From assembly GCA_963695405.1 (NCBI GenBank), contig CAVOGJ010000019.1, positions 248,001 to 312,000 of the forward strand: 64,000 bases of DNA, read 5' to 3'. Positions 54,488 to 64,000 of this stretch are shown piece after piece. Numbering within the stretch: the first letter of the stretch is position 1; each line of letters begins with the position of its first letter. The DNA is from CAVOGJ01 sp963695405 (GTDB lineage Bacteria > Planctomycetota > Planctomycetia > Pirellulales > Pirellulaceae). A program made the translations under genes and the position numbers. The notes beneath the pieces were generated by a model. That model had not been told where the DNA came from. It was given only the letters and a program-made list of their open reading frames with translations, and did no database searches.

Positions 54488-55594
54488 ATGCGCAACCACC
54501 TCGGCACTGCTCGCATCCGACCCGCCTTTACGCTTGTGGAATTGTTGGTGGTGATTGCCATCATTGGCATCTTGGTCGCACTCCTGCTACCGGCCGTGCA
54601 ACAAGCCCGGGAGGCGGCACGTCGCGTGCAATGCACGAATCACTTGCGACAATTGGGACTCGGAGGCGCTCTTCATTTGGACGCGCATGGGTTCTTTCCC
54701 ACGGGTGGTTGGAATTTCTTGTGGACGGGCGATCCGGATCGCGGCTTTGGCGAAAGCCAGCCCGGGTCTTGGTTGTTCTGCATCCTGCCTTACATCGAAG
54801 AGCAAGCCACCTTCGACCTGGCCAAAGGCACCACCGATAATTCCACGCAGCACAACAACGCCATGGAGCGGGCTCATTCCAACCCGGTTTCGATTTTCTA
54901 CTGCCCAACCCGGAGAACGAATCAACTTTATCCGCATGGCATCAATTACGCGGTCGCCAATGCCCCGACCTTGCGAACGCTACCGGGTGTGGTAAAGACC
55001 GATTATGCGGGAAACGGCGGCGATGGCCTGTACAACGTATGCGAGAACCGCTACAGCTGTCAGGTTCCGGCCTCCTATGCGGAGGCCGATACCACCTTCA
55101 ATTGGGACGCCAATGACTTCCAAAGCAAGCCGTCTCGGAATCCGTTCCTGAATATCGGTAGTGGCATTACTTTTTTTCACAGTGAAGTCAAACAGCGAAA
55201 CGTGAAAGACGGCATGTCCAAAACGCTCTTTGCGGCCGAGAAGTACGTTCGCCCCAACAATTACTCTGGCTATGTTTCGGGCGACGATAATGACTACGGG
55301 GAGCGCCAAACCGCGCTTTCCGGGTTTGACGAGGACACGGTTCGAGTCACCTATTGCCGGCTGCAAAGCAATACGCAATTCTGTGATCCAACACAGGCGC
55401 TATCGTATCAGCCTCGACGGGACACGGTCGGACTGGACTCCCAGATCAGGGCCTTTGGCAGCGCCCACTCGAGCATTTTCAACGCCGCGCTCTGCGACGG
55501 ATCGGTGCGGAGCTACTCTTTTGACATCAGTCGAGACGTGCTGCGACGCTTGGGAAATCGGCTCGACGGTCTGCCTCTGGACGTAACCGAATGA
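54488..55594 (+). CDS. DUF1559 protein with type II pseudopilin N-terminus
   Basis: 368 residues. The N-terminus has the prepilin cleavage/methylation signal FTLVELLVVIAIIGILVALL (about 15-34), followed by LPAVQQAREAARRVQC, the standard start of DUF1559 proteins. The C-terminus contains the H...DG box (SAHSSIFNAALCDGSVRSYSF) typical of the family. These proteins are expanded by tens to hundreds in planctomycete genomes, are processed like pseudopilins, and have no established function. It stands alone with its own leader. Confidence 0.92.
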   Translation: MRNHLGTARIRPAFTLVELLVVIAIIGILVALLLPAVQQAREAARRVQCTNHLRQLGLGGALHLDAHGFFPTGGWNFLWTGDPDRGFGESQPGSWLFCILPYIEEQATFDLAKGTTDNSTQHNNAMERAHSNPVSIFYCPTRRTNQLYPHGINYAVANAPTLRTLPGVVKTDYAGNGGDGLYNVCENRYSCQVPASYAEADTTFNWDANDFQSKPSRNPFLNIGSGITFFHSEVKQRNVKDGMSKTLFAAEKYVRPNNYSGYVSGDDNDYGERQTALSGFDEDTVRVTYCRLQSNTQFCDPTQALSYQPRRDTVGLDSQIRAFGSAHSSIFNAALCDGSVRSYSFDISRDVLRRLGNRLDGLPLDVTE

Positions 55595-55729
55595 TCGCCA
55601 CGTGCTGTTGGGCGTAACCGCTATTCCATCACCAATTGTGCCGACGATTGCTTGCCTCGGCTCAGCACTTGCTGGACGAATCGTAGCTGGTCGAATTCCC
55701 CGATTTTGATGTGCTGCCGCGGTGCATCG

Positions 55730-56341
55730 TCAATCGAGGGTGAAAAAATAGCAGCCGACTTCGTTGCCCTTTGAGAGCCCGGAAACCTCCGCTCCCAGCA
55801 CTGTCGCCTTATTATACTTTTCAGGGATCGTCTCCGATCCCCCATCCAACTTGCTCACGCGAACCCGGTAGAAGCCCGGCTGCACTCCAAGTGGCGTCGC
55901 AGGGCAATTAATTTCAGCGCGGCCCGCGTTGTCGGTTGTTCCCGTGGCCGCCACGATAACATCTCCCATGAACGGTTCTGGCTCGAGCGTAATCTCCGCG
56001 TCGACCACCGGCCTATTCCCTCTCATAAACTGACAAAAGACGGTTTGACACGCATTCCCGGATTGCACAAGGGCGTCCATCCGACCAGCGATCTCGGCTT
56101 CGCTCATCTTCCCATCGTTGTCCGTGTCGACGGTCCGCATGCCATCGAGGAGACCCGGTGCGGCCTCTAATTCCGACTTTGTCAGGACGCCGTCCGCGTC
56201 CTTGTCATACATTTCCAGCGCCGAACTTGCGATTTTTCCGGGACGAAAATCCGGGGCCGCGACGGACGGTGGCCGCATACAGCCGGGAAGCCCAAGTACC
56301 GCCGGAACGACGAGCAGGAGCGGATACATTTGACGCGTCAT
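55730..56341 (-). CDS. EF-hand lipoprotein
   Basis: 203 residues. A lipoprotein signal ends in GLPGC (lipid Cys at residue 21). Two EF-hand loops follow, DKDADGVLTKSE and DTDNDGKMSEAE, both with canonical Ca2+-binding Asp positions, at about 46-57 and 71-82. The C-terminal half (about 100-190) looks like a carboxypeptidase-regulatory/Ig-like beta domain (GNRPVVDAEITLEPEPF...TDNAGRAEI). It is probably a calcium-stabilised surface lipoprotein. Confidence 0.82.
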   Translation of the reverse strand: MTRQMYPLLLVVPAVLGLPGCMRPPSVAAPDFRPGKIASSALEMYDKDADGVLTKSELEAAPGLLDGMRTVDTDNDGKMSEAEIAGRMDALVQSGNACQTVFCQFMRGNRPVVDAEITLEPEPFMGDVIVAATGTTDNAGRAEINCPATPLGVQPGFYRVRVSKLDGGSETIPEKYNKATVLGAEVSGLSKGNEVGCYFFTLD

Positions 56342-56546
56342 GGGTCGCCTCTGTCTTCAATCATTCACTCACGAGAACCTAACTGCTGTTGAGTTTAGGG
56401 CAGGGGCGGAGGAGGGGAAAAGGGGGTTTCGGACCCTGGCGGCAGTATTCCGCCTGGAAAACGGTGAAATTTTCACGGTGATCGCGGAGACCAAAAGCGT
56501 GCTGCAAGGGCCCAAGTAAACGCCGCGGATTCGAGGTGACACCGGC

Positions 56547-57419
56547 TCAGGCCGCCTCGCGATCGACGTGGAGTGGCGGATGCTTCATCCGGGCTGGCGT
56601 GCCAAAATCGGGATTGGTCCGGTCGACCAGAAAGTAGGCGGCAGGCCTGGCAACGAACTTTCGATACAGTCGTCGGCCCAGACAGCGCAGACCGTTGGCT
56701 GCGGGATGATTGAAGGCAACGAAGGTCTCGACATCCGACTCGAGCCGACGCCCATAATCGGTGACTTGCCGTGGAAAAACCGTTTCTACAACATGCGCGT
56801 AGACGGCAAGGTCTTGGCGGTTGGCCTCAATCAATCGACGTCGCATCTCGAGGTTTCGCAGCAGAGGCCCCATGATCGCTTGATACGCGGCATCTTGGCT
56901 TCGCGAATAACGGATATCGGTGCGTTCGTGATGAACCCAGCGGCGAAACATGACGAGTGAGGTATCGAGTTGCTCGGCCAGACCGACAAAGCCCATGCAC
57001 GTGTCGATCATCCGGATTGCCGCGCTGGCATCCTCGGCACCGCACAGTTGTCGTGTCTGTCGGTTCCGTGCCTGAGGTGATGCAAGCCATGCAGCAAAGT
57101 CATTAGGAATCTCGCGCCGTACGACCTGAGCGGCGAAGTCGGCCGCGCAGCGTTCAATGGGCTCCCGCAAGAAGGTAAAATAGCGAGCCTGCGGGAAGAC
57201 CTGGTGCAAGTCGCCATACGGCACGATGCCGTGCCCCGAGACGCTCGCCAGTGGCGGGAACAACCGGCCTAACCTGGTAACTTCTGCGGCCGAAACCACG
57301 GCCATCGGCCCCCGCGAGCCGGGCAGTCGTATCGGGCAATGTCGCAACCCGAACGAGTTACTCAAGATGGACTCGATCGTTCGGCCGGTCGTCCGCCGAA
57401 GATGCACGAAGGCCAACAT
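56547..57419 (-). CDS. Sulfotransferase-family protein
   Basis: 290 residues from the ATG at 57417-57419 with AAGAGGA 8 nt upstream. The N-terminal FVHLRRTTGRTIESIL is the 5'-phosphosulfate-binding loop (usually K/R-x-x-G-T/R-T), and YFTFLREPIERCAADF is the 3'-phosphate-binding segment of PAPS sulfotransferases. The family sulfates sugars or other hydroxyl groups. It is the last gene of a minus-strand sugar cluster (GMD, GT9, methyltransferase), so a glycan is the likely acceptor. Confidence 0.78.
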   Translation of the reverse strand: MLAFVHLRRTTGRTIESILSNSFGLRHCPIRLPGSRGPMAVVSAAEVTRLGRLFPPLASVSGHGIVPYGDLHQVFPQARYFTFLREPIERCAADFAAQVVRREIPNDFAAWLASPQARNRQTRQLCGAEDASAAIRMIDTCMGFVGLAEQLDTSLVMFRRWVHHERTDIRYSRSQDAAYQAIMGPLLRNLEMRRRLIEANRQDLAVYAHVVETVFPRQVTDYGRRLESDVETFVAFNHPAANGLRCLGRRLYRKFVARPAAYFLVDRTNPDFGTPARMKHPPLHVDREAA

Positions 57420-57497
57420 ATCGCGGTATCCTCTTGATGGGTTCGGTCCGAGGGGGGGCAAGCGTCGGGCGCGGCCCTCGGCCCAGTGGCAATGGTC

Positions 57498-58355
57498 TCA
57501 GGCGACGTGGCGGGCCACCTCGGAAAGGTTCCGCGGTTTTCGCGCGATCAGCTGAAACGCTTTGGAAAACCGGGTCATCCGGGCGGCCGCCAAGATGGAT
57601 TGATGAGCGATTTGATAGCCGGCGGTGATCAAGCTGACGTGCTTGGGGCTGACGACCAAAGGGGTCGGCAACGGCTCGTAGCCGATGCGTTCCAGAAAAG
57701 GCGTCAGGGTTCGTGGAGTGAAGGTGTAAAGGTGTTCGGCCGGCCAAAATTTGGCGTACTGATCCTTGAGAATGCGTGCCTTCCAACACTCGGCGTCTGG
57801 GGTTTCCAGCATCAACAAACCGCCTGGGCGGAGGACGCGATACCAATCTTGGAGCGTTCGAGTCACATCCGATACGTGCTCGATGACGTGCCAGGCGGTG
57901 AGCACATCAAACGACTCGTCCGCGTAGGGCAGACGCTCCCCCTCGTAGTGACGACAATTCAGGCCTTGGCGGCGACAGATCTCGACCGCTGTCCGGCTGA
58001 TATCCACGCCATACGCGGGCCAACCGCGTCGCTCGGCAGCCGCGACGGTCGCACCGATCGAACAGCCAACGTCCAGCACGGAGGGAGCCGGATCATCGAG
58101 ATAAGTCGACATGCGGCTCAGTCGTATCTGGGCCGTTCGGACCTTGCGGGGCAGCGCCCGCAGGTACCCCGCATGATATTGATTCTCATAGGCCATCGGT
58201 GGCGGGGGATCGCCCTTCTGAAATAGCCCACAGGCCGAACACCGCCACAAGCGGGCCCGCTGAGGAACCTCAAACCGCTCCAAAGGCGCGATGCCACAAT
58301 TTTCACAGGCATTCACGCGACTCGACTCATAGGCCGGATTGAATAAACTACTCAT
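57498..58355 (-). CDS. SAM-dependent methyltransferase with N-terminal zinc-ribbon-like motif
   Basis: 285 residues from the ATG at 58353-58355; the open frame extends to 58442. Two CxxC pairs (CENC at 17-20, CSAC at 39-42) suggest a small zinc ribbon. The class I methyltransferase core follows: VLDVGCSIGA (94-103), YGVDIS, DVLTAWHVIEHV and VLRPGGLLMLETPD. The layout matches methyltransferases of surface-polysaccharide clusters that modify nucleotide- or lipid-linked sugars. It lies 102 bp after the GT9 gene. Confidence 0.85.
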   Translation of the reverse strand: MSSLFNPAYESSRVNACENCGIAPLERFEVPQRARLWRCSACGLFQKGDPPPPMAYENQYHAGYLRALPRKVRTAQIRLSRMSTYLDDPAPSVLDVGCSIGATVAAAERRGWPAYGVDISRTAVEICRRQGLNCRHYEGERLPYADESFDVLTAWHVIEHVSDVTRTLQDWYRVLRPGGLLMLETPDAECWKARILKDQYAKFWPAEHLYTFTPRTLTPFLERIGYEPLPTPLVVSPKHVSLITAGYQIAHQSILAAARMTRFSKAFQLIARKPRNLSEVARHVA

Positions 58356-58457
58356 CGCAATCGTTGCCGTGCTCTCATCGGTGAGGGGTACCCATCCAGG
58401 TGCTGTGTTTCCTCGGTCGCCCGCCGTGCCCCTGGTCCGCACGCGGCTGGCCGATCT

Positions 58458-59495
58458 CTAGGCCGCGTGCGCGCCGACGCGAGGCTGTTCCAAGCGGGCC
58501 ATCAGTCCGTCGCAGGCGTGGCAGACACGCTCCACTTCAATGGCGTTCATCGCCGCCGCCGAGTTACGGCGATCCGCCTCCTGATAAAATGCCTGCACCA
58601 CCATGTGTTGATCTCCGTACGCGCCGCTACGGCTCGCCAACGTCGGACCGTGCAACGTGACACACGGAATGCCCACCGCCGCCGCCAGGTGCATGGGGCC
58701 CGTATCGCCGCCGATGTAGCACTTGGCCGGCCGCAGCAGCTCGACGAGGTCGGGCAACGTCGTGGGGGGCGCTGACAGCGCGTGTCCCCCGGCTCGGTCT
58801 ATGATGGCGCGGGCCATCTCGGCTTCCTCTGCACCCGCCCAAACCACGACAGACGGCAGCTGATAAATCTGTCCCAGGTAGCGGGCCACCGCAGCGTAAC
58901 GCTTGGGCGGCCAACGCCGAGAAGCCCAGCCGGCGCCGGGATTGATGACGGCGAACCCGCAGCCCAAGTGCGCAGCGTCCCGAAAGCCGGTCATCGATCG
59001 GGCAGCATCGGCAAATTCGGGAAGCTGAAAATCGACGAGCGGCTCGTGAATCCCGAGCGGCGAAAGCAGTTCGATGGAACGATCCACCAGGTGCTCTGCG
59101 ACCGGTTCCAGGCTGTGGGTCTGCAGCCAGGGAGCAAGTTCTCGGCCCACAGGCCGGGCAAAACCAATCCGACGTGCCGCACCGGCCAACCAGCCAATCA
59201 CGGAACTCTTGGTCAGGCTCTGCGGATCGAGGCAAATATCAGGTGCCAACTCGCACAGCCGCCGACGCAATGCGAGGACATCCTTTGGTCGCTTCAGCCA
59301 TCCCGATCGGAGTACGATCAAATCGTCGATGGCCGGGTGCTCGGCCAGCAGAACGTCCGACGGACGCTCGACAACCCAGGTAATGCGGCTGTGCGGCAAA
59401 TGCCGGCGAAGCGCATTGACCATCGGTAGCGTCAATACACAGTCGCCAATGTGGCTGAGCCGCGTGATGAGAATACTCGTTGCACGATCGGTCAC
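58458..59495 (-). CDS. Glycosyltransferase family 9 (heptosyltransferase-like)
   Basis: 345 residues from a GTG at 59493-59495, chosen because AAGGA lies about 7 nt upstream and family similarity begins there (SILITRLSHIGDCVLTLPMVNAL). Other hallmarks are ITWVVERPSDVLLAEHPAIDDL, VINPGAGWASRRWPP and KCYIGGDTGPMHLAAAVGIPCVTLHGPT. Family members transfer ADP-heptose or related sugars to lipopolysaccharide core; the acceptor here is unknown. Part of the minus-strand sugar cluster. Confidence 0.9.
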   Translation of the reverse strand: MTDRATSILITRLSHIGDCVLTLPMVNALRRHLPHSRITWVVERPSDVLLAEHPAIDDLIVLRSGWLKRPKDVLALRRRLCELAPDICLDPQSLTKSSVIGWLAGAARRIGFARPVGRELAPWLQTHSLEPVAEHLVDRSIELLSPLGIHEPLVDFQLPEFADAARSMTGFRDAAHLGCGFAVINPGAGWASRRWPPKRYAAVARYLGQIYQLPSVVVWAGAEEAEMARAIIDRAGGHALSAPPTTLPDLVELLRPAKCYIGGDTGPMHLAAAVGIPCVTLHGPTLASRSGAYGDQHMVVQAFYQEADRRNSAAAMNAIEVERVCHACDGLMARLEQPRVGAHAA

Positions 59496-59655
59496 GACGT
59501 CCTTGTCTCCTCTCCGTCGAGTGCATCCTTGCGTCGACGGGATCCGCATCGAGAGTTGTGCCAGTCGCGGTCTCGCTCCCGGCAAACTCTGTGGTCATCC
59601 CTGGCGGGAGAGTAAAACCGCTCCTCCCACCCCTCACTAAACGGTATAAATTGGA

Positions 59656-60654
59656 CTAAACGGCAATCCGCCGCGTTACCTCCGGACGGACGCGATCGGC
59701 AACCGACGCCCTATCCGCATCGACCATCCGCTGCACCAACGTTTCGAAACTGGTCTCCGCCGTCCATCCCAGCTCGCGGCGGGCCTTTGTGGGATTCGCG
59801 ACGAGGACATTGGGTTCTGCCGGTCGGTAGAAACGAGGATCAATCCTCACATACTCCCGCCAATCGAGATCGAGATAAGCGAACGCCACCTCGACAAAAG
59901 ACTGGACCGTCCGAGCGTGCCCTGTGCCAATCACGAAATCATCCGGGACGTCATGTTGCAGCATCCGCCAAATGCCTTCGACGTGGTCGCCGGCGTATCC
60001 CCAATCTCGCTGCGCTTGCAGGTTGCCCAGTCGCAACTCGTTTGCCAAACCTAATTTGATTTCCGCCGCGGTGCGGGTAATTTTGCGACTGACAAAATCC
60101 GGACCTCGGCGGGGCGATTCGTGGTTAAACATGATCGCCGAAGCCGCGAACATGCCATACTGTTGGCGATAGTTCACGGTCATCCAATGTCCGTACAACT
60201 TGGAGGCCGCATAGGGATTCCGAGGACAAAAGGCCGTGGACTCATCCTGCGGGCTGTCGCTGACGTTGCCGAACATCTCGCTCGTGCTGGCCTGCAAGAA
60301 GCGGGCTGCGGGCGCCGCGTGACGGACGGCTTCCAGCAGTCGCACCACTCCTATGGCGGTCGCATCCGCGCTCTCGATCGGATGTTCCCAGCTAGCAGGC
60401 ACGAACGTGTCGGCTGCCAGATTGTAGATTTCGGTGGGTCGGATCAGGCCGACCAGGCGGGTCAGTTGACGTCCGTCTTGCAAATCGCCTTCATGGAGGA
60501 CCACGTCTTCGACGAGATGTTCAATTCGCTCCATCGATTCGCGTCCGTGCTTGCGGACAAGCCCGTGGACTTGATAACCGCGCGACAGGAGCAGTTCGGA
60601 AAGGTACGATCCGTCCTGGCCGTTGATGCCGGTGATGAACGCGATGGGTTGCAT
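59656..60654 (-). CDS. gmd: GDP-mannose 4,6-dehydratase
   Basis: 332 residues from the ATG at 60652-60654; the open frame runs to 60837. The nucleotide-binding ITGINGQDGSYLSELLL (8-24), STSEMFG and Tyr148/Lys152 in NPYAASKLYG are diagnostic, as are FNHESPRRGPDFVSRKITRT, LGNLQAQRDWGYAGDHVEGIW and FYRPAEPNVLVANPTKARRELGW. The enzyme makes GDP-4-keto-6-deoxymannose, precursor of fucose, rhamnose or perosamine nucleotides. No reductase or aminotransferase to complete the path is in the window. It is the first gene of the cluster. Confidence 0.93.
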   Translation of the reverse strand: MQPIAFITGINGQDGSYLSELLLSRGYQVHGLVRKHGRESMERIEHLVEDVVLHEGDLQDGRQLTRLVGLIRPTEIYNLAADTFVPASWEHPIESADATAIGVVRLLEAVRHAAPAARFLQASTSEMFGNVSDSPQDESTAFCPRNPYAASKLYGHWMTVNYRQQYGMFAASAIMFNHESPRRGPDFVSRKITRTAAEIKLGLANELRLGNLQAQRDWGYAGDHVEGIWRMLQHDVPDDFVIGTGHARTVQSFVEVAFAYLDLDWREYVRIDPRFYRPAEPNVLVANPTKARRELGWTAETSFETLVQRMVDADRASVADRVRPEVTRRIAV

Positions 60655-60848
60655 AATGCTCTTAAGACGAATTCCGCCTGGCAAAACGAAAGGGTAAGAA
60701 CGAAAGGGTAAGAACGAAGGGGGCCGGGCCCGCTGGCCGCGAATCGTACCTGTCGCGGCCAAATCTACCAAGACGGGTTCCGCGGAAACCGTCCCACCAG
60801 GCTCAGCCATGCTATCACGCGGCGCACGAGCGGCCACGCGGCCTTCGC

Positions 60849-62083
60849 TTAGGAAATACCGACCAACGCGGTGGCGTATTTGACGCGGCGAATCCCGATC
60901 ATAAACGCCGCCACGCGGGGCGACACGTTATGGATTTTACTCTCATCCCACACTTCGTCAAAAGCCTTCACCATGACCGAGTCGAGTTCTTGCCGGACGC
61001 GTTCCATTTTCCAGGTGTAATGCTGGCGATTCTGTACCCATTCGAAATAACTGGCCGTCACGCCGCCCGCATTGGCCAAGATGTCTGGCAGCACGATACT
61101 GCCCCGTTCATGAAGCACTTTGTCGGCCCCCGGATGCACCGGTGCATTGGCGGCTTCGACGATGATATCGGCCTTGATCTGATCAACATTGCCCTGGTGG
61201 ATAACTCCACCAATCGCAGCCGGAATCAATAGCCGGACATCCAGGCCGAGTAATTCCTCGTTCGAGATCTCATCGCCACCGGTGAACCCACACAGTTGGC
61301 GATCATTCTGCCAGGTGTGACGCAGCGCGTCGCGAATCGAAATACCCTTGGCGTTGTAGTATGCGCCCGTGTGATCACTAATGGCGAGAATCGGAAAACC
61401 GACCTCTGACAAGAATTTGGCGGCATGCGTACCCACATTCCCAAACCCCTGGATAGCGATCGGCGTGTCTTCTGGCTTGCGCCCAGTCGCCCGACCAGCT
61501 TGAGCGTCAAGGTTCCGACTCCACGACCCGTGGCTTCCTCGCGACCAGGCATGCCGTAGTGATCCACCGGCTTGCTCGTCACCACGCCCGGACTGAATCC
61601 GTGGTACTTGCTGTACTGATTCATGATCCAGGCCATGATTTCGGCGGTCGTCCCCATGTCGGGAGCCGGGATGTCCTTATCGGGTCCGATGAAGTCATGG
61701 ATTTGATCGACGAACTTGTGCGTAATCGCGCGCAATTCGCGACGGCTGAGTTTACGCGGATCGACGGCGATACCACCTTTGGCCCCACCGTAGGGCAGCT
61801 TCACTACAGCCGTCTTCCAGGTCATCAACGAGGCGAGCGATCGCACCTCGTCCAAATCCACCTCTTGGTGATACCTCAAGCCCCCTTTGAAGGGGCCGCG
61901 GGCGTTATTGTGCTGCACCCGATAACCAATCAACGTGCGCAATGTCCCATCATCCATCTCGACCGGAATCTGGACCTGCACCTCGCGCTCCGGAGTCAGC
62001 AGCAGGCGCCGCACATTAGGATTCAATTCGAGCTGATCGGCAGCCTGCTCAAAGTAGAGCCCGGTGGCCTCTGAAGATTTCAT
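60849..62083 (-). CDS. gdhA: Glutamate dehydrogenase (Glu/Leu/Phe/Val family), one frame break
   Basis: The start is the ATG at 62081-62083 with GAGGCGG upstream. The N-terminal half reads GYRVQHNNARGPFKGGLRYH, the catalytic LPYGGAKGGI and DIPAPDMGTTAEIMAW, to GREEATGRGVGTLTLKLV. The frame breaks near 61470, after which RKPEDTPIAIQGFGNVGTHAAKFL (NAD(P)-binding GFGNVG) continues to LVGIS. Joined, it is about 410 residues, normal for the hexameric bacterial enzyme. A single indel explains the break. Confidence 0.92.
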
Positions 62084-62285
62084 ATCCGCCTCGTACAACA
62101 AATCGTAGCCCGCCGGATGAGCCTACAATCCCGCCTGTGGAGACTGACAACCAGTGATCCCGGCGGTGCATGGCCTGGCTGACGCGAACGACAACGACCG
62201 GCAACACGACGCCCAATCGGGAAGACCGGGGAAGGACAACGATCCGCGTGCGGCCGTCGAAGGCTGATGGGTGTCGAGTCCAGAG

Positions 62286-62360
<75 letters not shown>

Positions 62361-62595
62361 AAGTGCCCGTACCGTTTGCCACGGGTTCCCCAATCGTAGT
62401 CGTCTGGACGTTCCACCACAATCGCCGATGGGGACGCTCGGTCGATCGCCGGGGAACTCGCCCTTCGGCAGCGCCCCGATCGACGGTCTGAATCTGCCGT
62501 TGGTAACGATCGTAACGAATGGGAGGCCTCCGGGCAGCAGATCTAGACCTGGCCGCCGTTCATGCCGTTAACGACGCGGCCACGCCAAGCCACGT

Positions 62596-63613
62596 TCACA
62601 ACGACGCACCTCCATCGGGTGACGACGGATGCCCATCGATGATCCAATCCCTTAGCCGTTCAAACTCGGCGTGATTGCGAAAATGGACCACGATCTTGCC
62701 ACGACCGCGGGTCCCCGTCTTTATTTCGACCTTCGTTCCCAGCGCTCGGCGGAAGTCCTGTTCCAACGAACCGATATGGCCGGCGGACTTCGACTGGGAA
62801 CCGGGTCGCTGACCCGCCGTGAACTTGCCGTTGTCCGGCTTGTCGCGACCGATCGCCTCGGCCACTAACCGCTCGATGGCGCGAACGCTCAAACCTTCGT
62901 CCACAATCTGCTGGGAAAACCGCAGCTGCTCGTGGCGATCGCCTAAGGGAAGTAACGCCCGCGCGTGCCCAGCGGTAATCGTACCCATCTGCAACGCGCG
63001 CTGAATCTCCGGGGGTAATTCCAAGAGTCGTAGTAAGTTGGCAATCGTCGAACGATCGATCTTCAGCCGGTGACCCAGGTCCTCCTGCGTGCATTGATGC
63101 TCATGGAGATAACGCTGAAACGAGAGCGCCTTCTCGATCGGGTTGAGGTCCTTGCGTTGCAAGTTCTCCACGATGGCCAGCTCAGCGACGAGGCGATCGT
63201 CGGCGTCTCGCAGGCGAGCCGGGATCTTCTTCCAACCCGCGGCCCGGGCGGCCCGTAGACGTCGCTCCCCAGAGATCAACTGGTAGCGCGCGCCGACGCG
63301 CGCGCACGAGCACCGGTTGGAGCATGTCATGTTCCTTCAGGCTCTCGGCGAGTGAGGCGATTTCCGATTCGCCAAACTCTCGGCGAGGCTGAAACGGATT
63401 CTCCTCAATCAGGCTGACGCTCAACAGGATTTCGCGGCTGGTTTCGTCGGGCGGATCTTCGGGCCCATCCATCCGGGAAATCGCGGGGCCAACCGTCGTC
63501 GACCCGGAATGGGGCGGGGTGATCGAGTCGACGGAGGGGACGTCCGGCGATTCCTCGTCGGGTGTTCCCAGCAGGGCAGCCAACCCACGGCCCAATCTTC
63601 GCTCCTTACTCAT
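62596..63613 (-). CDS. parB: Chromosome-partitioning protein ParB, one frame break
   Basis: The start is the ATG at 63611-63613 (MSKERRLGRGLAALLG, the standard ParB start), overlapping the parA stop by ATGA. The N-terminal domain has LIEENPFQPRREFGESEIASLAESLKEHDMLQPVLVR. The frame breaks near 63300 and continues as ARYQLISGERRLRAARAAG (the ParB CTPase GERRxRA box), IVENLQRKDLNPIEKA, and the HTH QEDLGHRLKIDRSTIANLLRLL. Joined, it is about 338 residues. ParB binds parS, loads as a CTP clamp and partners ParA. No parS copy (TGTTTCACGTGAAACA) was seen in the window. Confidence 0.92.
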
Positions 63614-64000
63614 CGTCGCAGTACCTCCATGCATAGTTCGATATACGCCCGAGCCCCCCTGGCTCGTGGGGCATGTTCAATCACCGAGCGGCCGAAGCTG
63701 GGCGCCTCGGTGACCGCCACATCCCGGGGAATCACCGTGTCAAAGACGATCTCCCCAAAGAACTCCCTCACCTCCTCATCCACTTCGGCCGTCAGCTCGA
63801 GCGAGTGATCGACCATTGTGAGCAGAATGCCGCCAAATTCCAGCTTCTGGCCCGGCGTCTGCATCACACGCTTGATCACCTGAATCATCTGCGTGAGTCC
63901 TTCCATAGCGAAGTACTCGCATTGGATCGGCATCAGGACCTCATCGGCGCCGCGGAGGGCGACTTCCGTCAGCCGCCCCAGCGACGGCGGACAATCGAGC
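63610..64000 (-). CDS. parA: Chromosome-partitioning ATPase ParA/Soj, C-terminal part
   Basis: About 130 C-terminal residues are visible, running off the right edge. LDCPPSLGRLTEVALRGADEVLMPIQCEYFAMEGL is the conserved switch II region (DCPPSLG), followed by FGGILLTMVD and FDTVIPRDVAVTEAPSFGRSVIEHAPRARGARAY, diagnostic of Soj/ParA. It is translationally coupled to parB. Confidence 0.93.
   Translation of the reverse strand, partial: LDCPPSLGRLTEVALRGADEVLMPIQCEYFAMEGLTQMIQVIKRVMQTPGQKLEFGGILLTMVDHSLELTAEVDEEVREFFGEIVFDTVIPRDVAVTEAPSFGRSVIEHAPRARGARAYIELCMEVLRR

Overview
The window looks like a chromosomal segment of a planctomycete, most likely of the Pirellulales type. The evidence is the gene content: a secreted YTV-repeat protein, a DUF1559 protein with a prepilin-like N-terminus, PEP-CTERM exported proteins, a dockerin-type repeat on a secreted hydrolase, a thioredoxin/trypsin-like fusion, and small secreted proteins of planctomycete style. 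Base composition is G+C rich throughout. No species name can be supported from the sequence alone.

Layout. 1-6000 (minus strand) is an exopolysaccharide locus: a sugar-phosphate transferase cut by the window edge, a membrane-anchored epimerase, a NusG/RfaH-like factor, a secreted protein and a Wza-like export lipoprotein. A very large TPR protein diverges from it (6.1-10.5 kb). 10.7-17.4 kb holds a small conserved protein, a cysteine desulfurase, the YTV-repeat protein, the redox repressor Rex, tRNA-Gln and a secreted TPR protein. 17.4-19.7 kb holds a PEP-CTERM protein, a 105-bp tandem repeat and a receiver-like protein lacking the phospho-acceptor Asp. 20.0-23.7 kb is the classical rpsB-tsf-pyrH-frr cluster, followed by a TlpA-like thioredoxin, obg, coaX and a stand-alone condensation-domain-like protein. 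28.9-46.6 kb carries a BNR/Ycf48-like protein, metG, the thioredoxin-protease fusion, a PqqB-like metallo-hydrolase, a candidate ~400-nt non-coding RNA, a sugar dehydrogenase, ridA, hisI, a J-domain protein, an XRE regulator and GTP-dependent PEP carboxykinase. 46.8-50.4 kb is accessory: an ArsR regulator, a CAT-anticodon tRNA, an integrase remnant beside it, and a RAYT-type transposase between two palindrome-bounded repeat islands. 50.4-56.3 kb encodes exported proteins. 56.5-60.7 kb is a second surface-sugar cluster (sulfotransferase, methyltransferase, heptosyltransferase-like GT9, GDP-mannose dehydratase). 60.8-64.0 kb has glutamate dehydrogenase, tRNA-Pro and parAB.

How the genes work together. 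The left cluster builds and exports a polysaccharide, with a dedicated antitermination factor. The right sugar cluster supplies GDP-deoxysugar and decorates glycans. The exported TPR, YTV, PEP-CTERM and DUF1559 proteins fit an elaborate cell surface.

Caveat on sequence quality. At least eight genes, including near-essential ones (pyrH, obg, pckG, gdhA, parB), are broken by single frame changes or one in-frame stop while both flanks remain well conserved. Base-level assembly errors explain this better than biology, so these genes are annotated as whole genes with the break position given.
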